Positions 26,411 through 34,701 of a stretch of 64,000 nt of DNA are shown piece by piece. Below the pieces are notes generated by a model. The model was not told where the DNA came from and searched no databases. It saw only the letters and a program-made list of their open reading frames with translations. A program made the translations under genes and the position numbers. Origin of the DNA: Acidobacteriota bacterium (lineage in GTDB: Bacteria > Acidobacteriota > Aminicenantia > Aminicenantales > Saccharicenantaceae); NCBI GenBank assembly GCA_039683095.1, contig JBDKSB010000003.1, positions 62,001 through 126,000 of the forward strand, given 5' to 3'. Position 1 is the stretch's first letter; each line of letters begins with the position of its first letter.

Positions 26411-27003
26411 AAGCCCGGCGCCTGACGCTCGTCCTGGCCGGAGTCGCGCTGGGGCTGGCCGTTTCCGCCGCGGCGCCGGCCCAGGAGCTTTCGGTCTCGT
26501 TCGCCGCGGGGGGCTTCTTTCCATCCGGGTCGGCCTACCGCGATATTTACGGGCCGGGGGCGTCGATCGCCGGGGACGTCTGGCTCAAGCTCAAGGGACC
26601 GTTCGGATTTGCGGCCGGGTTCGGCCGCCTGTCCGACCGGGGCTTCGCCGTGCCGACGGCCGGCAGCGGGACGGATGCCTATCCGCTGGAGTTCCGCCGG
26701 ACCTCCGTCCCGGTCATCGCGTTTTATCAGGTCGCGGCCGGGCCGGCGATCATACGCCTGGGCGCGGGACCGGGTTTTCACAGCTACCGCGAGACCTGGA
26801 CGACGGCCGGCCTCGAGTACGCCGGGCACAAGGCCGCGCTGAGGTTCGTCCTGGCGGCATCGGTCAGGATCGCCGGCCGGATCTCGGTCTTCTGCGAATC
26901 ATGCTACGAATCCATCCGGACGGGCCAGGGCACTTCGCTCGACGTCAACGTCAACGTGGGCGGCGCCCAGGTCCTGGGCGGCCTGTCCTTCCGGATCTTC
27001 TGA
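26407..27003 (+). CDS. Small outer-membrane beta-barrel protein
   Basis: 198 residues: signal peptide to about residue 26, alternating strands rich in Gly and aromatic residues, C-terminal LGGLSFRIF with terminal Phe as in BAM substrates. No family name can be given. Coupled by ATGA to the M28 peptidase gene, so both products are probably made together at the envelope. Confidence 0.72.
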   Translation: MKARRLTLVLAGVALGLAVSAAAPAQELSVSFAAGGFFPSGSAYRDIYGPGASIAGDVWLKLKGPFGFAAGFGRLSDRGFAVPTAGSGTDAYPLEFRRTSVPVIAFYQVAAGPAIIRLGAGPGFHSYRETWTTAGLEYAGHKAALRFVLAASVRIAGRISVFCESCYESIRTGQGTSLDVNVNVGGAQVLGGLSFRIF

Positions 27004-27037
27004 TAATTTCCCAATCACTCATCGAACAGGAGAAGCC

Positions 27038-28405
27038 ATGAGCGAAGAGAGCGGGAGCGGCAGGCGGAGCCGGAGGGATTTCCTAAAGATCGGCGCGGCG
27101 GCCGGTTTGGGCGCCGCGGTGGCCGGGCTGGGCCTCGAAGCGGGGACGCCGGTCATCGCCGGGGAAGCCCGGCCGCAATTCAGGGCGCCGGCCATCCCGA
27201 CGGTCAAGGTCGGCTTCGTCGGCGTCGGCGGGATGGGCTCGGCCCACGTCCAGAATTACCTCAGGATCGACGGCGTTGAGATCAAGGCCATCTGCGACAT
27301 CCGCCCGGCCCATGTCGAACGGGCGCGGAAGTGGGTGGTCGAGGCCGGGCAGCCCGAGCCGGCCGGATATTCTGATGGGGAGAGGGACTTCGAGCGGATG
27401 TGCGAGACCGAGGACCTCGACCTGGTCATGACGGCGACGCCCTGGGAGTGGCACGTGCCGGTCTGCCTGGCGGCCATGCGCAACGGCAAGCACGCGGCGA
27501 CCGAGGTGCCGGCGGCCATGTCCATCGAGGATTGCTGGGCCCTGGTCGAGGCGGCCGAGAAGCACAAGAAGCACTGCCAGATGATGGAGAACTGCTGCTA
27601 CGACCGGATCGAGCTGATGACCCTGAACCTCGTCCGCAAGGGGATCCTGGGCGAGGTCCTCCACGCCGAGGCCGGCTACCTGCACGACCTGCGCGGCGTC
27701 AAGTTCTCGAGCGAGGGCGAAGGTCTGTGGCGGCGGGCCTGGGCCCGGAAGGTCAACGGAAACCTCTACCCGACGCACGGCCTGGGGCCCGTGGCCCAGT
27801 GCCTGAACGTCAACCGGGGCGACGCGTTCGATTATCTCGTCTCGATGAGCTCGCCGGCCCGGGGGCTCCACGAGTACGCCGTGGCCAAGTTCGGCGCCGG
27901 ATCGGCGCAGGCCCGGGAGCGCTACGTCCTCGGCGACGTCAACACCAGCCTGATCAAGACCAGGCTCGGCAAGACGATCATCCTGATCCATGACACGAAC
28001 CTGCCCCGGCCCTACAACCGGATCAACTACGTCCAGGGGACCCGGGGGTTGGCCCACAAGTGGCCCGACCGGATCTATGTCGAAGGCCGGTCGCCCAAGC
28101 CCGACGATTGGGACGATTTCCAGTCGTTCGCGGCCGAGTTCGAGCACCCGCTCTGGAAGTCCATCGCCGCGAAGGGCGAGGGGAGGGGCCACGGCGGCAT
28201 GGACTACATCGAGGATTATCGGCTGATCCAGTCGCTGCGCCGGGGCGAGCCGCTCGACCAGGACGTCTATGACGCGGCGGCCTGGAGCGCCATCGTCGGG
28301 GCCAGCGCCAGGAGCGTCGAGCTCAAGGGCCGGCCGGTCGCCATACCGGACTTCACCCGCGGCCAGTGGAAGAGCACCGCGCCCCTCGGCATCGTCGGAG
28401 CCTGA
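27038..28405 (+). CDS. Tat-exported GH109-like NAD-dependent glycosidase (Gfo/Idh/MocA fold)
   Basis: 455 residues. A textbook Tat motif (SRRDFLK) opens the protein. The Rossmann motif VGFVGVGGMGSAH follows, then TATPWEWHVPVCLAAMRNGKHAATEVP. The segment NCCYDRIELMTLNLVRKGILGEVLHAEAGY is typical of GH109 alpha-N-acetylgalactosaminidases, which use tightly bound NAD; I shorten the call to GH109-like because other MocA oxidoreductases share the fold. The role would be removal of GalNAc from glycans. GGAG (27031-27034) lies just before ATG27038. Confidence 0.82.
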   Translation: MSEESGSGRRSRRDFLKIGAAAGLGAAVAGLGLEAGTPVIAGEARPQFRAPAIPTVKVGFVGVGGMGSAHVQNYLRIDGVEIKAICDIRPAHVERARKWVVEAGQPEPAGYSDGERDFERMCETEDLDLVMTATPWEWHVPVCLAAMRNGKHAATEVPAAMSIEDCWALVEAAEKHKKHCQMMENCCYDRIELMTLNLVRKGILGEVLHAEAGYLHDLRGVKFSSEGEGLWRRAWARKVNGNLYPTHGLGPVAQCLNVNRGDAFDYLVSMSSPARGLHEYAVAKFGAGSAQARERYVLGDVNTSLIKTRLGKTIILIHDTNLPRPYNRINYVQGTRGLAHKWPDRIYVEGRSPKPDDWDDFQSFAAEFEHPLWKSIAAKGEGRGHGGMDYIEDYRLIQSLRRGEPLDQDVYDAAAWSAIVGASARSVELKGRPVAIPDFTRGQWKSTAPLGIVGA

Positions 28406-28422
28406 TAAAAGGGATCCTGGAA

Positions 28423-28474
28423 GGGGTCAAATCCTCTTTTTGCCCAAAAAAGCCTAAAAAGCAGGTTTGACCCC
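28423..28474 (+). repeat. 19-bp imperfect inverted repeat (REP-like hairpin)
   Basis: Left arm 28423-28441 (GGGGTCAAATCCTCTTTTT) and right arm 28456-28474 pair almost fully, with one bulged base on each side and a 14-base loop. The unit starts 17 bases after the GH109-like stop. It may act as a terminator, yet the GGGGTCAAA ends resemble the REP-type elements mobilised by Y1 transposases. No transposase gene is nearby. Confidence 0.7.
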
Positions 28475-28500
28475 CTCCTTATTGGTTTGCCCCCCTCTCC

Positions 28501-28528
28501 TTGACAAGGCCTTATTTTTATCTATAAT
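28501..28528 (+). promoter_or_regulatory. Consensus promoter of the tetR-efflux operon, leaderless geometry
   Basis: Perfect TTGACA (28501-28506), 16-bp spacer, perfect TATAAT (28523-28528). The GTG start of the regulator follows after six bases, so transcription should begin on the start codon. Confidence 0.85.
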
Positions 28529-28531
28529 AAA

Positions 28532-28560
28532 ACTGTGAAAACCAAACAAGTTTCCACAGT
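28532..28560 (+). promoter_or_regulatory. Likely TetR operator overlapping the start codon
   Basis: Inverted repeat ACTGTGAAAAC (28532-28542) and GTTTCCACAGT (28550-28560), 11-bp arms with one mismatch around a seven-base centre. It begins four bases after the -10 box and covers the predicted transcription start, a position suited to autorepression by the encoded regulator. Confidence 0.7.
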
Positions 28561-29230
28561 ATCAAGACCGGGCCGGCGGGAAAGGTGCGCTGGGCCCGCG
28601 GCGCGGGCGAGGATCGTCGCGACGGCCCGGGACCTTTTTCTCCGGCGGGGCTTCCTGGGGACGACCGCCGACGACATCGCCAGGGAGCTCGGCATCAGCA
28701 AGGCCACGCTCTACAAAACCTTCCGCAGCAAGGAGGAGATCCTCAGGGCCGTCGTCCGCGAGAACATGGCCGAGATCCAGGCCGGCGTCGAGGGCCGGAT
28801 CGGCGACGCCTCCCTGGGCTTCGTCGAGAAGATGGCCTCCCTCCTGGGCTTCCTGGCCGACCGGATCTCCCTGTTCGGTCCGTTCCTGGCCAGGGATATC
28901 CAGCGGAGGGCCCCCGACATCTGGCAGGAGATCGATGAATTCCGGCGGGACAAGATCCTCAAGAACTTCCGGATCGTCCTCGGATCCGGCCGCCGCGAGG
29001 GCATCTTCCGCGCCGACGTCGACCTCGATCTCCTCCTGCGGGTGTTCCTCGGCCTGGTCCAGCAGTTCGTCACCCCCGACGAGGTCCGCCGCACCGGCCG
29101 GTCGCCGGCGGAGATACTCGAGTCGATCGTCAAGGTCTTTTTCCAAGGCATCCTGACCGACAAGGGGCGGCTCGATCTCTCGGCCCGCACCCCGTCCCTG
29201 TTCGAGCCCCGAAAGGAGAGCGCATTATGA
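28535..29230 (+). CDS. TetR-family transcriptional regulator
   Basis: 231 residues. The N-terminal helix-turn-helix is classical: ARIVATARDLFLRRGFLGTTADDIARELGISKATLYKTFRSKEEIL. The C-terminal ligand domain (about 85-215) is of the kind found with efflux genes. GTG28535 is used: it sits at the expected transcription start and no ribosome site is needed if the mRNA is leaderless. The stop overlaps the ATG of the HlyD-like gene. It likely represses its own operon; the inducer is unknown. Similar in layout to CecR upstream of ybhGFSR in E. coli. Confidence 0.88.
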   Translation: MKTKQVSTVSRPGRRERCAGPAARARIVATARDLFLRRGFLGTTADDIARELGISKATLYKTFRSKEEILRAVVRENMAEIQAGVEGRIGDASLGFVEKMASLLGFLADRISLFGPFLARDIQRRAPDIWQEIDEFRRDKILKNFRIVLGSGRREGIFRADVDLDLLLRVFLGLVQQFVTPDEVRRTGRSPAEILESIVKVFFQGILTDKGRLDLSARTPSLFEPRKESAL

Positions 29231-30204
29231 GATCGAAGATCATGGTCCTCGTCCTGATCCCGCTGGCCGCGCTGGCCTGCTCGGGGGGAAGGGACAAGAA
29301 GGCCATCACCGCCTCGGGCACGATCGAGGCCATCGAGGTCAACGTCGCTTCCAGGGTCTCCGGCCAGATCCTTTCCCTGGCCTTCGACGAGGGGGCCCGG
29401 GTCAGGCCGGGCGATGTCCTGGCCACGATCGATCACGCCACGGCCGACATCCAGCTGCGCCAGGCCGAGGCCGGCGTCAAGCTGGCCGAAGCCCAGCTCG
29501 CCCTCCTGGTCAAGGGTTCCCGCAAAGAGGACATCCAGCAGGCCGAGGCCGCCCTGACGCAGGCCGAAGCCGGCCTCCATGTGGCCTCCGACGACGCCAG
29601 GCGCATGCGCGAGCTGGCCAAGACCGGAAGCGTCACGCCTAAGCAAAAGGACGACGCCGAGGCCCGGCTCGTCGTCGCCGGGGCCCAGCGCACGGCTGCC
29701 GCCGAGACCCTGAACAAGGCCCGCCGGCTGGCCCGGCCCGAGGAGATCCAGGCCGCCGAAGCCCGCCTGGCCCAGGCCCAGGCGGCCGCGGACCTGCTGG
29801 CCAAAACGATCGCCGATTGCACCATCACGGCTCCCGCGGGCGGCATCGTCACCCACAAGGCCCTGGAGGCCGGCGAGCTCGTATCGCCGGGCGCGACCGT
29901 GGTCACCATCTCCGCGCTCGACAGCGTCTATGTCATGATCTACCTGCCCGAGCGGGAGGTCGGCCGGGTCCGCCTGGGGGACGCCGCCGAGATCGAGATC
30001 GACAGCTACCCCGGCCGGCCCTTCCCCGGCCGCATCACCTACATCTCGCCCGAGGCCGAGTTCACGCCCAAGAACGTCCAGACCAAGGATGACCGGATCA
30101 AGCTCGTCTTCGGGGTCAAGGTCGAGATCGAGAACCGGGATGGCCTGCTCAAGCCGGGCCTGCCCGCCGACGCGGTCCTCCGGGCCGCCGACGCCGGCCG
30201 TTAG
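29227..30204 (+). CDS. HlyD/YbhG-type periplasmic adaptor lipoprotein
   Basis: 325 residues with a lipobox (LAALAC). Membrane-fusion protein linking an inner-membrane exporter to TolC. Order: beta-barrel/lipoyl half (VSGQILSLAFDEGARVRPGDVLATID), a long alpha hairpin of Ala/Gln-rich coiled coil (about 78-195), second lipoyl half (CTITAPAGGIVTHKALEAGELV) and a beta-barrel. Coupled by ATGA to tetR and followed by an ABC ATPase gene after 12 bases. Confidence 0.9.
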   Translation: MRSKIMVLVLIPLAALACSGGRDKKAITASGTIEAIEVNVASRVSGQILSLAFDEGARVRPGDVLATIDHATADIQLRQAEAGVKLAEAQLALLVKGSRKEDIQQAEAALTQAEAGLHVASDDARRMRELAKTGSVTPKQKDDAEARLVVAGAQRTAAAETLNKARRLARPEEIQAAEARLAQAQAAADLLAKTIADCTITAPAGGIVTHKALEAGELVSPGATVVTISALDSVYVMIYLPEREVGRVRLGDAAEIEIDSYPGRPFPGRITYISPEAEFTPKNVQTKDDRIKLVFGVKVEIENRDGLLKPGLPADAVLRAADAGR

Positions 30205-30216
30205 GAGGATCGGGTC

Positions 30217-31212
30217 ATGGCCGCCCTGGCCGTCGAAACGCACGGTCTCTCCAGATCGTTCGAGACCGTGGACGCCGTCCGCTCCCTCGACCTCTCGATC
30301 GCGGAGGGGGAGATGTTCGGCCTCGTCGGCCCCGACGGCGCCGGCAAGACGACGATCCTCCGCATGCTCTGCGGCCTGCTCGCGCCGAGCTCGGGCCGGG
30401 CGGCGGTCCTTGGACGCGACGTCGTCAAAGAGGCCGGGGCGCTCAAGAGCCGGGTCGGCTATTTCTCGCAGAGGTTCAGCCTCTACGGCGACCTGACCGT
30501 GGACGAGAACATCGAGTTCTTCGCCGAGATCCACGGGGTCGGCGGATTCGGGCCCCGCCGCGAGGAGCTGCTGGCTTTCACCCGCCTGACGCCCTTCCGC
30601 GGCCGGCTGGCCGAGCGCCTCTCCGGCGGCATGAAACAGAAGCTGGCCCTGGCCTGCGCCCTCATCCACACGCCCCGCATCATCTTTCTCGACGAGCCGA
30701 CCACCGGCGTCGACGCCGTCTCGCGCCGCGATTTCTGGAAGATCCTGTCCGGGCTCCTGCGGACCGGCATCACCATCGTCATGACGACGCCCTACATGGA
30801 CGAGGCCGAGCGCTGCACCCGGGTCGGGCTGCTGGCCGGCGGCCGGCTGCTGGCGGCCGACACGCCGCAGGCGCTCAAAGGGCTCATGCGCGGCGCGGTC
30901 GTCGAGATCCTCTGTCCCGAGATCCGGCGCGCGTTCGCCGTGCTGAAGGACCTTCCCGGCGTCACCGAGGTCCAGCTCTTCGGCGACCGGCTGAACGCCG
31001 TCGTGGGCGACCCCGACCGCGAGATCCCCCGCATCGAGTCGGCCCTGGCCGCGGCCGGCATCACCGTCGCCCAACGGCGGGTTCTGGCGCCGTCGCTGGA
31101 GAACGTCTTCATCTCAGTCACCCAAGAGGGACCGCCTCCCGGGGGAGAGGTCCCGCCCAGCTCGCTGGAGGGACGATCCCCCCAGGGGACGATCCCCGGA
31201 GGCCGATCATGA
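30217..31212 (+). CDS. ABC transporter ATPase (first of two)
   Basis: 331 residues. Walker A GPDGAGKTT, Q-loop (FSQRFSLYGDLT), signature LSGGMKQKLALA, Walker B IIFLDEP and the H-loop replaced by Thr in MTTPYMDEAE (the usual switch His is absent here). It corresponds to one half of the two-domain YbhF ATPase. A C-terminal regulatory stretch of about 100 residues ends in a Pro/Gly-rich tail. The stop overlaps the TolC-family start (ATGA). Confidence 0.9.
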   Translation: MAALAVETHGLSRSFETVDAVRSLDLSIAEGEMFGLVGPDGAGKTTILRMLCGLLAPSSGRAAVLGRDVVKEAGALKSRVGYFSQRFSLYGDLTVDENIEFFAEIHGVGGFGPRREELLAFTRLTPFRGRLAERLSGGMKQKLALACALIHTPRIIFLDEPTTGVDAVSRRDFWKILSGLLRTGITIVMTTPYMDEAERCTRVGLLAGGRLLAADTPQALKGLMRGAVVEILCPEIRRAFAVLKDLPGVTEVQLFGDRLNAVVGDPDREIPRIESALAAAGITVAQRRVLAPSLENVFISVTQEGPPPGGEVPPSSLEGRSPQGTIPGGRS

Positions 31213-32534
31213 CCAGGAAATTCATCGTTATCGCCGCGTTCTTGGCCTTCCCGCTGGCCGGCCTGGCCCAGACGCGCTCGCTCACCCTCGATGAGGCCGT
31301 CGCCGCGGGACTCGACGCGAGCCCGGCCCTTCACGCCTCCAGGATGAGGGCCGAATCGTCGGCCGCCCGGGCCCGCGAGGTCGCCGCCGCCCGCCTGCCC
31401 GCGGTCCGGCTGGGCGCCGGCTACACGCGCTTGAGCGAGGTGCCGGACTTCCAGGTGACGCTGCCCATCTCGCCGAACCCGATCGTGGTCTCCCAGAGCT
31501 ACTTCAACAACTGGAACCTGCGCCTCTCGGTCCAGCAGCCGGTCTTCACCGGCTTCCGGCTCGAGGCCGGCGCCAGGTCGGCCCGGATGCTGGAGCGGTC
31601 GGCCGGCTTCGACCTGGCCAAGGACCGCTCGGAGCTCGTCTTCGCCATCAAGAGCGCCTACTGGGGCCTCGCCCGGGCCCTTCAGTACGAGGCCGTCGTG
31701 GCCGAGACCGTCGGCCAGGTCCGGGAGCACCTCAAGGACGTCCGGGCCTTTTTCGACCAGGGACTGCTGGTCAGGAACGAGGTCCTGCGGGCCGAGATAC
31801 AGCTCTCGAACGCCGATCTGGCGGCCATCGACGCCCGGAACGGAGTCGAGGTCGCCCAGACCTCTCTCCTGAACCTGATCGGCCTGCCCGTCGACACGAA
31901 GATCGAGCTGGCCACCTCGGCCGAGAGCCAGGCTTCGCGCCTCCCCGGCGACGAGGCGGCCGCCCGGGCCCTGCTCGACATGGCCCTGGCCGGCCGGCCC
32001 GAGATCAAGGCGGCCGAGTTCCGCATCCGGGCCTCCGAGGCCGGGCTGAAGGCCGCCAAGTCCGGCTGGTACCCCCAGGTCTCGCTGGCCGGCAACTACT
32101 ACTCCATGCGCCCGAACTCGCGTTATCTCCCGGCCCTGAACGAGTTCAAGGACACCTGGGACATCAGCCTGTCCGTCTCGCTCGACGTCTGGAACTGGGA
32201 CCAGACCAGGAACCAGGCCGCCCAGGCCCGGGCCCAGCTGGCCCAGGCCCGCGACGCCCGGGAGCTCCTCGAGGACCAGGCCGTCCTGGATGTCACCCAG
32301 AGCCGGCTGGCCCTGGTCCAGGCCCGCCGCAAGACTGAGGTGGCGGCGGCCGCCGTCGGCCAGGCCGACGAGAACCTGCGCCTGGCCCGGGACCGTTTCC
32401 GCCATGGCGTGGCCGTCAACACCGACGTCCTGGACGCTGAGGTCTTCCTGCTCCAGGCCAGGACCGCCAAGGTCCAGGCGGCCATCGATCTCGTCCTGGC
32501 CCAGGCCCGCCTGGAAAAAGCGCTGGGGAACTAG
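31209..32534 (+). CDS. TolC-family outer-membrane efflux channel
   Basis: 441 residues. Signal peptide to about residue 21, then two homologous outer-membrane-factor repeats of long helices (SLTLDEAVAAGLDASPALHASRMRAESS; the LDMALAGRPEIKAAEFRIRASEAGLKAAKSGWYPQVSLAGNYY motif is diagnostic). Forms the exit duct for the HlyD/ABC pump of the same operon. It lies between the two ATPase genes. Confidence 0.92.
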   Translation: MTRKFIVIAAFLAFPLAGLAQTRSLTLDEAVAAGLDASPALHASRMRAESSAARAREVAAARLPAVRLGAGYTRLSEVPDFQVTLPISPNPIVVSQSYFNNWNLRLSVQQPVFTGFRLEAGARSARMLERSAGFDLAKDRSELVFAIKSAYWGLARALQYEAVVAETVGQVREHLKDVRAFFDQGLLVRNEVLRAEIQLSNADLAAIDARNGVEVAQTSLLNLIGLPVDTKIELATSAESQASRLPGDEAAARALLDMALAGRPEIKAAEFRIRASEAGLKAAKSGWYPQVSLAGNYYSMRPNSRYLPALNEFKDTWDISLSVSLDVWNWDQTRNQAAQARAQLAQARDARELLEDQAVLDVTQSRLALVQARRKTEVAAAAVGQADENLRLARDRFRHGVAVNTDVLDAEVFLLQARTAKVQAAIDLVLAQARLEKALGN

Positions 32535-32563
32535 GGCCCGGAGGGAAACGAGGGGAGCGCGCC

Positions 32564-33529
32564 ATGCCCGCCAAGGCCATCGAGGTCAAGTCGCTGACCA
32601 AGAGGTTCGGCGCCTTCACGGCGGTCGATGCGGTCTCGTTCTCCGTCGAGCGGGGGGAGATCTTCGGCTTCCTCGGGGCCAACGGGGCCGGCAAGTCGAC
32701 GACCATCCGCATGCTCTGCGCCCTGCTCGATCCGACCTCGGGCACGGCCTCCGTCGGCGGCTTCGACATCCGGCGCGAGCCCGAGCGGGTCAAGCGCTCG
32801 ATCGGCTACATGTCCCAGAGATTCTCGCTCTATGACGATCTGACCGTGGCCGAGAACATCCGCTTCTTCGGCGGCGCCTACGGCCTGGACCGCAGGGCCA
32901 TCGAGTCCCGCATGCCCTGGGTACTGGAGATGGCCGGCCTGCGCGGCCGCGAGGGCAGCCTGACCCGAACGCTGTCGGTCGGCTGGAAGCAGCGCCTGGC
33001 CCTCGGCTGCGCCGTCCTGCACGAGCCCGGGATCGTTTTCCTCGACGAGCCCACCGGCGGAGTCGACCCGGCCTCGCGGCGTCGCTTCTGGGAGCTCATC
33101 AACGGCCTCTCGGAGCGGGGGATCACCATCTTCGTGACGACCCATTACATGGACGAGGCGGAGTACTGCAACGACATCCGGCTCATGCACGCCGGCCGGA
33201 TTGTGGCCGGCGGCAGCCCCACCGAGCTCAAGGCCGCGGCCATCCGCCATCCCATCCTGGAACTGGCCTGCGATCGCCCGGTCGAGGCCATGGAGATCCT
33301 GCAGAAGGAACCCTGGGTGGTCGACACCTCGATCTTCGGGCTGTCCCTCCACGTCGGCGTCGGCGAGGAGGCCGAGGGCCGGCGGCTCCTGGCCGATCGG
33401 CTGGGGCGGGCCGGCATCGCGGTCCAGCGCGTCGACCGCATCAGGCCGTCCCTCGAGGACGTCTTCATCCACGAGATCGAGACGAACGCGGCCCCCGGGC
33501 CGGGCGCGGCGGGGGAGGCGAAGCCGTGA
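32564..33529 (+). CDS. ABC transporter ATPase (second of two)
   Basis: 321 residues. Walker A GANGAGKST, Q-loop MSQRFSLYDDLT, signature LSVGWKQRLALG (LSVGW in place of LSGGQ), Walker B IVFLDEP and a regular switch His in TTHYMDEAEYC. Equivalent to the other half of YbhF. With the first ATPase it could form a heterodimer in which each subunit carries a variant motif. The stop overlaps the GTG start of the first permease. Confidence 0.9.
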   Translation: MPAKAIEVKSLTKRFGAFTAVDAVSFSVERGEIFGFLGANGAGKSTTIRMLCALLDPTSGTASVGGFDIRREPERVKRSIGYMSQRFSLYDDLTVAENIRFFGGAYGLDRRAIESRMPWVLEMAGLRGREGSLTRTLSVGWKQRLALGCAVLHEPGIVFLDEPTGGVDPASRRRFWELINGLSERGITIFVTTHYMDEAEYCNDIRLMHAGRIVAGGSPTELKAAAIRHPILELACDRPVEAMEILQKEPWVVDTSIFGLSLHVGVGEEAEGRRLLADRLGRAGIAVQRVDRIRPSLEDVFIHEIETNAAPGPGAAGEAKP

Positions 33530-34701
33530 AGGGGCCCACGTTCGCCGGCATCCGGTGCATGGTCAAGAAGGAGTTCCGGCAGATCCGCCGGGACACCCGC
33601 TCGCTGGGCTTCATGATCTTCCTGCCGGCCTTCATGCTCCTGATGTTCGGCTTCGCCCTGACCCTCGACGTCAAGCACATCGCCCTGGCGGTCGTCGACG
33701 AGGACGGCAGCCAGGCCAGCCGCGAGCTCGTCGAGCAGTTCAGCACCACCGAGTACTTCGACCTCAAGGCCGTCCTGCCCGCGACGACGGCCATCGATCC
33801 CCTGATGGCCCGGGGGGACATCAAGGCCGCCCTGGTCATCCCGCCCCGGTTTGCCGAGGACCTCCTGGCCGGCCGCAGCCCTTCGGTCCAGGTCCTGGTC
33901 GACGGATCGAACGCCCTGAGCGGCACCACGGCCGGGGGCTATATCGCCGCCATCCTCCAGACCTATTCCCAGAGGATCACGCTCGAGACCCTGGCCCGGC
34001 GGGGCCTGGGCCGGCTCTCGGTCCCGATCGCGGCCGAGGTCCGGGTCTGGTACAATCCAGAGCTCCGCAGCTCCAACTTCCTCATCCCCGGCCTGATCGC
34101 CTTCATCCTCATGGTCATCGTCACGGTCTCCACCGCCTCCTCCGTCGTCCGGGAGAAGGAGCGCGGCACCATGGACCAGCTGCGGATCTCGTCGCTCAGA
34201 TCGTCGGATCTCATCATCGGCAAGATGATCCCCTACGCCCTGATCTCGCTCGGCGCGGCCCACCTGGTCCTCCTCTTGAGCCAGATCCTGTTCGGGGTCG
34301 GCATCAAAGGCAGCTATCCCTTGCTCCTCCTGGCCATGGTCCTGTTCGTCTGCGGCGCCCTGGGCCAGGGGCTGTTCATCTCGTCGGTGACCCGGACCCA
34401 GCAGGTGGCTTTCCTCCTGGCCATCCTGACGAGCATGCTGCCGACCTTCATCCTCTCGGGGTTCGTCTTTCCCGTCCGCAACATGCCCGCGGTCGTCCAG
34501 GCCGTCACCTACTTCGTGCCGGCCCGGTATTTTCTGGCCGCGCTGCGGGCCATCGTCCTCAAGGACGCCGGCCTGGCCGCGATCTGGCAGCAGATCCTGT
34601 TCCTGGCGGGCTTCGCTCTCCTGATGCTGGGGGCCAGCGCGGCCCGGATGGGACGCGGCGAAAAAGAGCCGCGGCCGCGGCGGGGGAGGGCTCGGGCATG
34701 A
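33526..34701 (+). CDS. ABC-2 type permease, YbhS/YbhR-like (first)
   Basis: 391 residues, start GTG33526 overlapping the upstream stop. One N-terminal membrane helix, a large periplasmic domain with VRVWYNPELRSSNFLIPG (a family hallmark), then five C-terminal helices with VVREKERGTMDQLRIS and the RTQQVAFLLAILTSMLPTFILSGFVFP end motif. Forms the membrane channel with the second permease. Coupled to it by ATGA. Confidence 0.9.
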   Translation: MKGPTFAGIRCMVKKEFRQIRRDTRSLGFMIFLPAFMLLMFGFALTLDVKHIALAVVDEDGSQASRELVEQFSTTEYFDLKAVLPATTAIDPLMARGDIKAALVIPPRFAEDLLAGRSPSVQVLVDGSNALSGTTAGGYIAAILQTYSQRITLETLARRGLGRLSVPIAAEVRVWYNPELRSSNFLIPGLIAFILMVIVTVSTASSVVREKERGTMDQLRISSLRSSDLIIGKMIPYALISLGAAHLVLLLSQILFGVGIKGSYPLLLLAMVLFVCGALGQGLFISSVTRTQQVAFLLAILTSMLPTFILSGFVFPVRNMPAVVQAVTYFVPARYFLAALRAIVLKDAGLAAIWQQILFLAGFALLMLGASAARMGRGEKEPRPRRGRARA

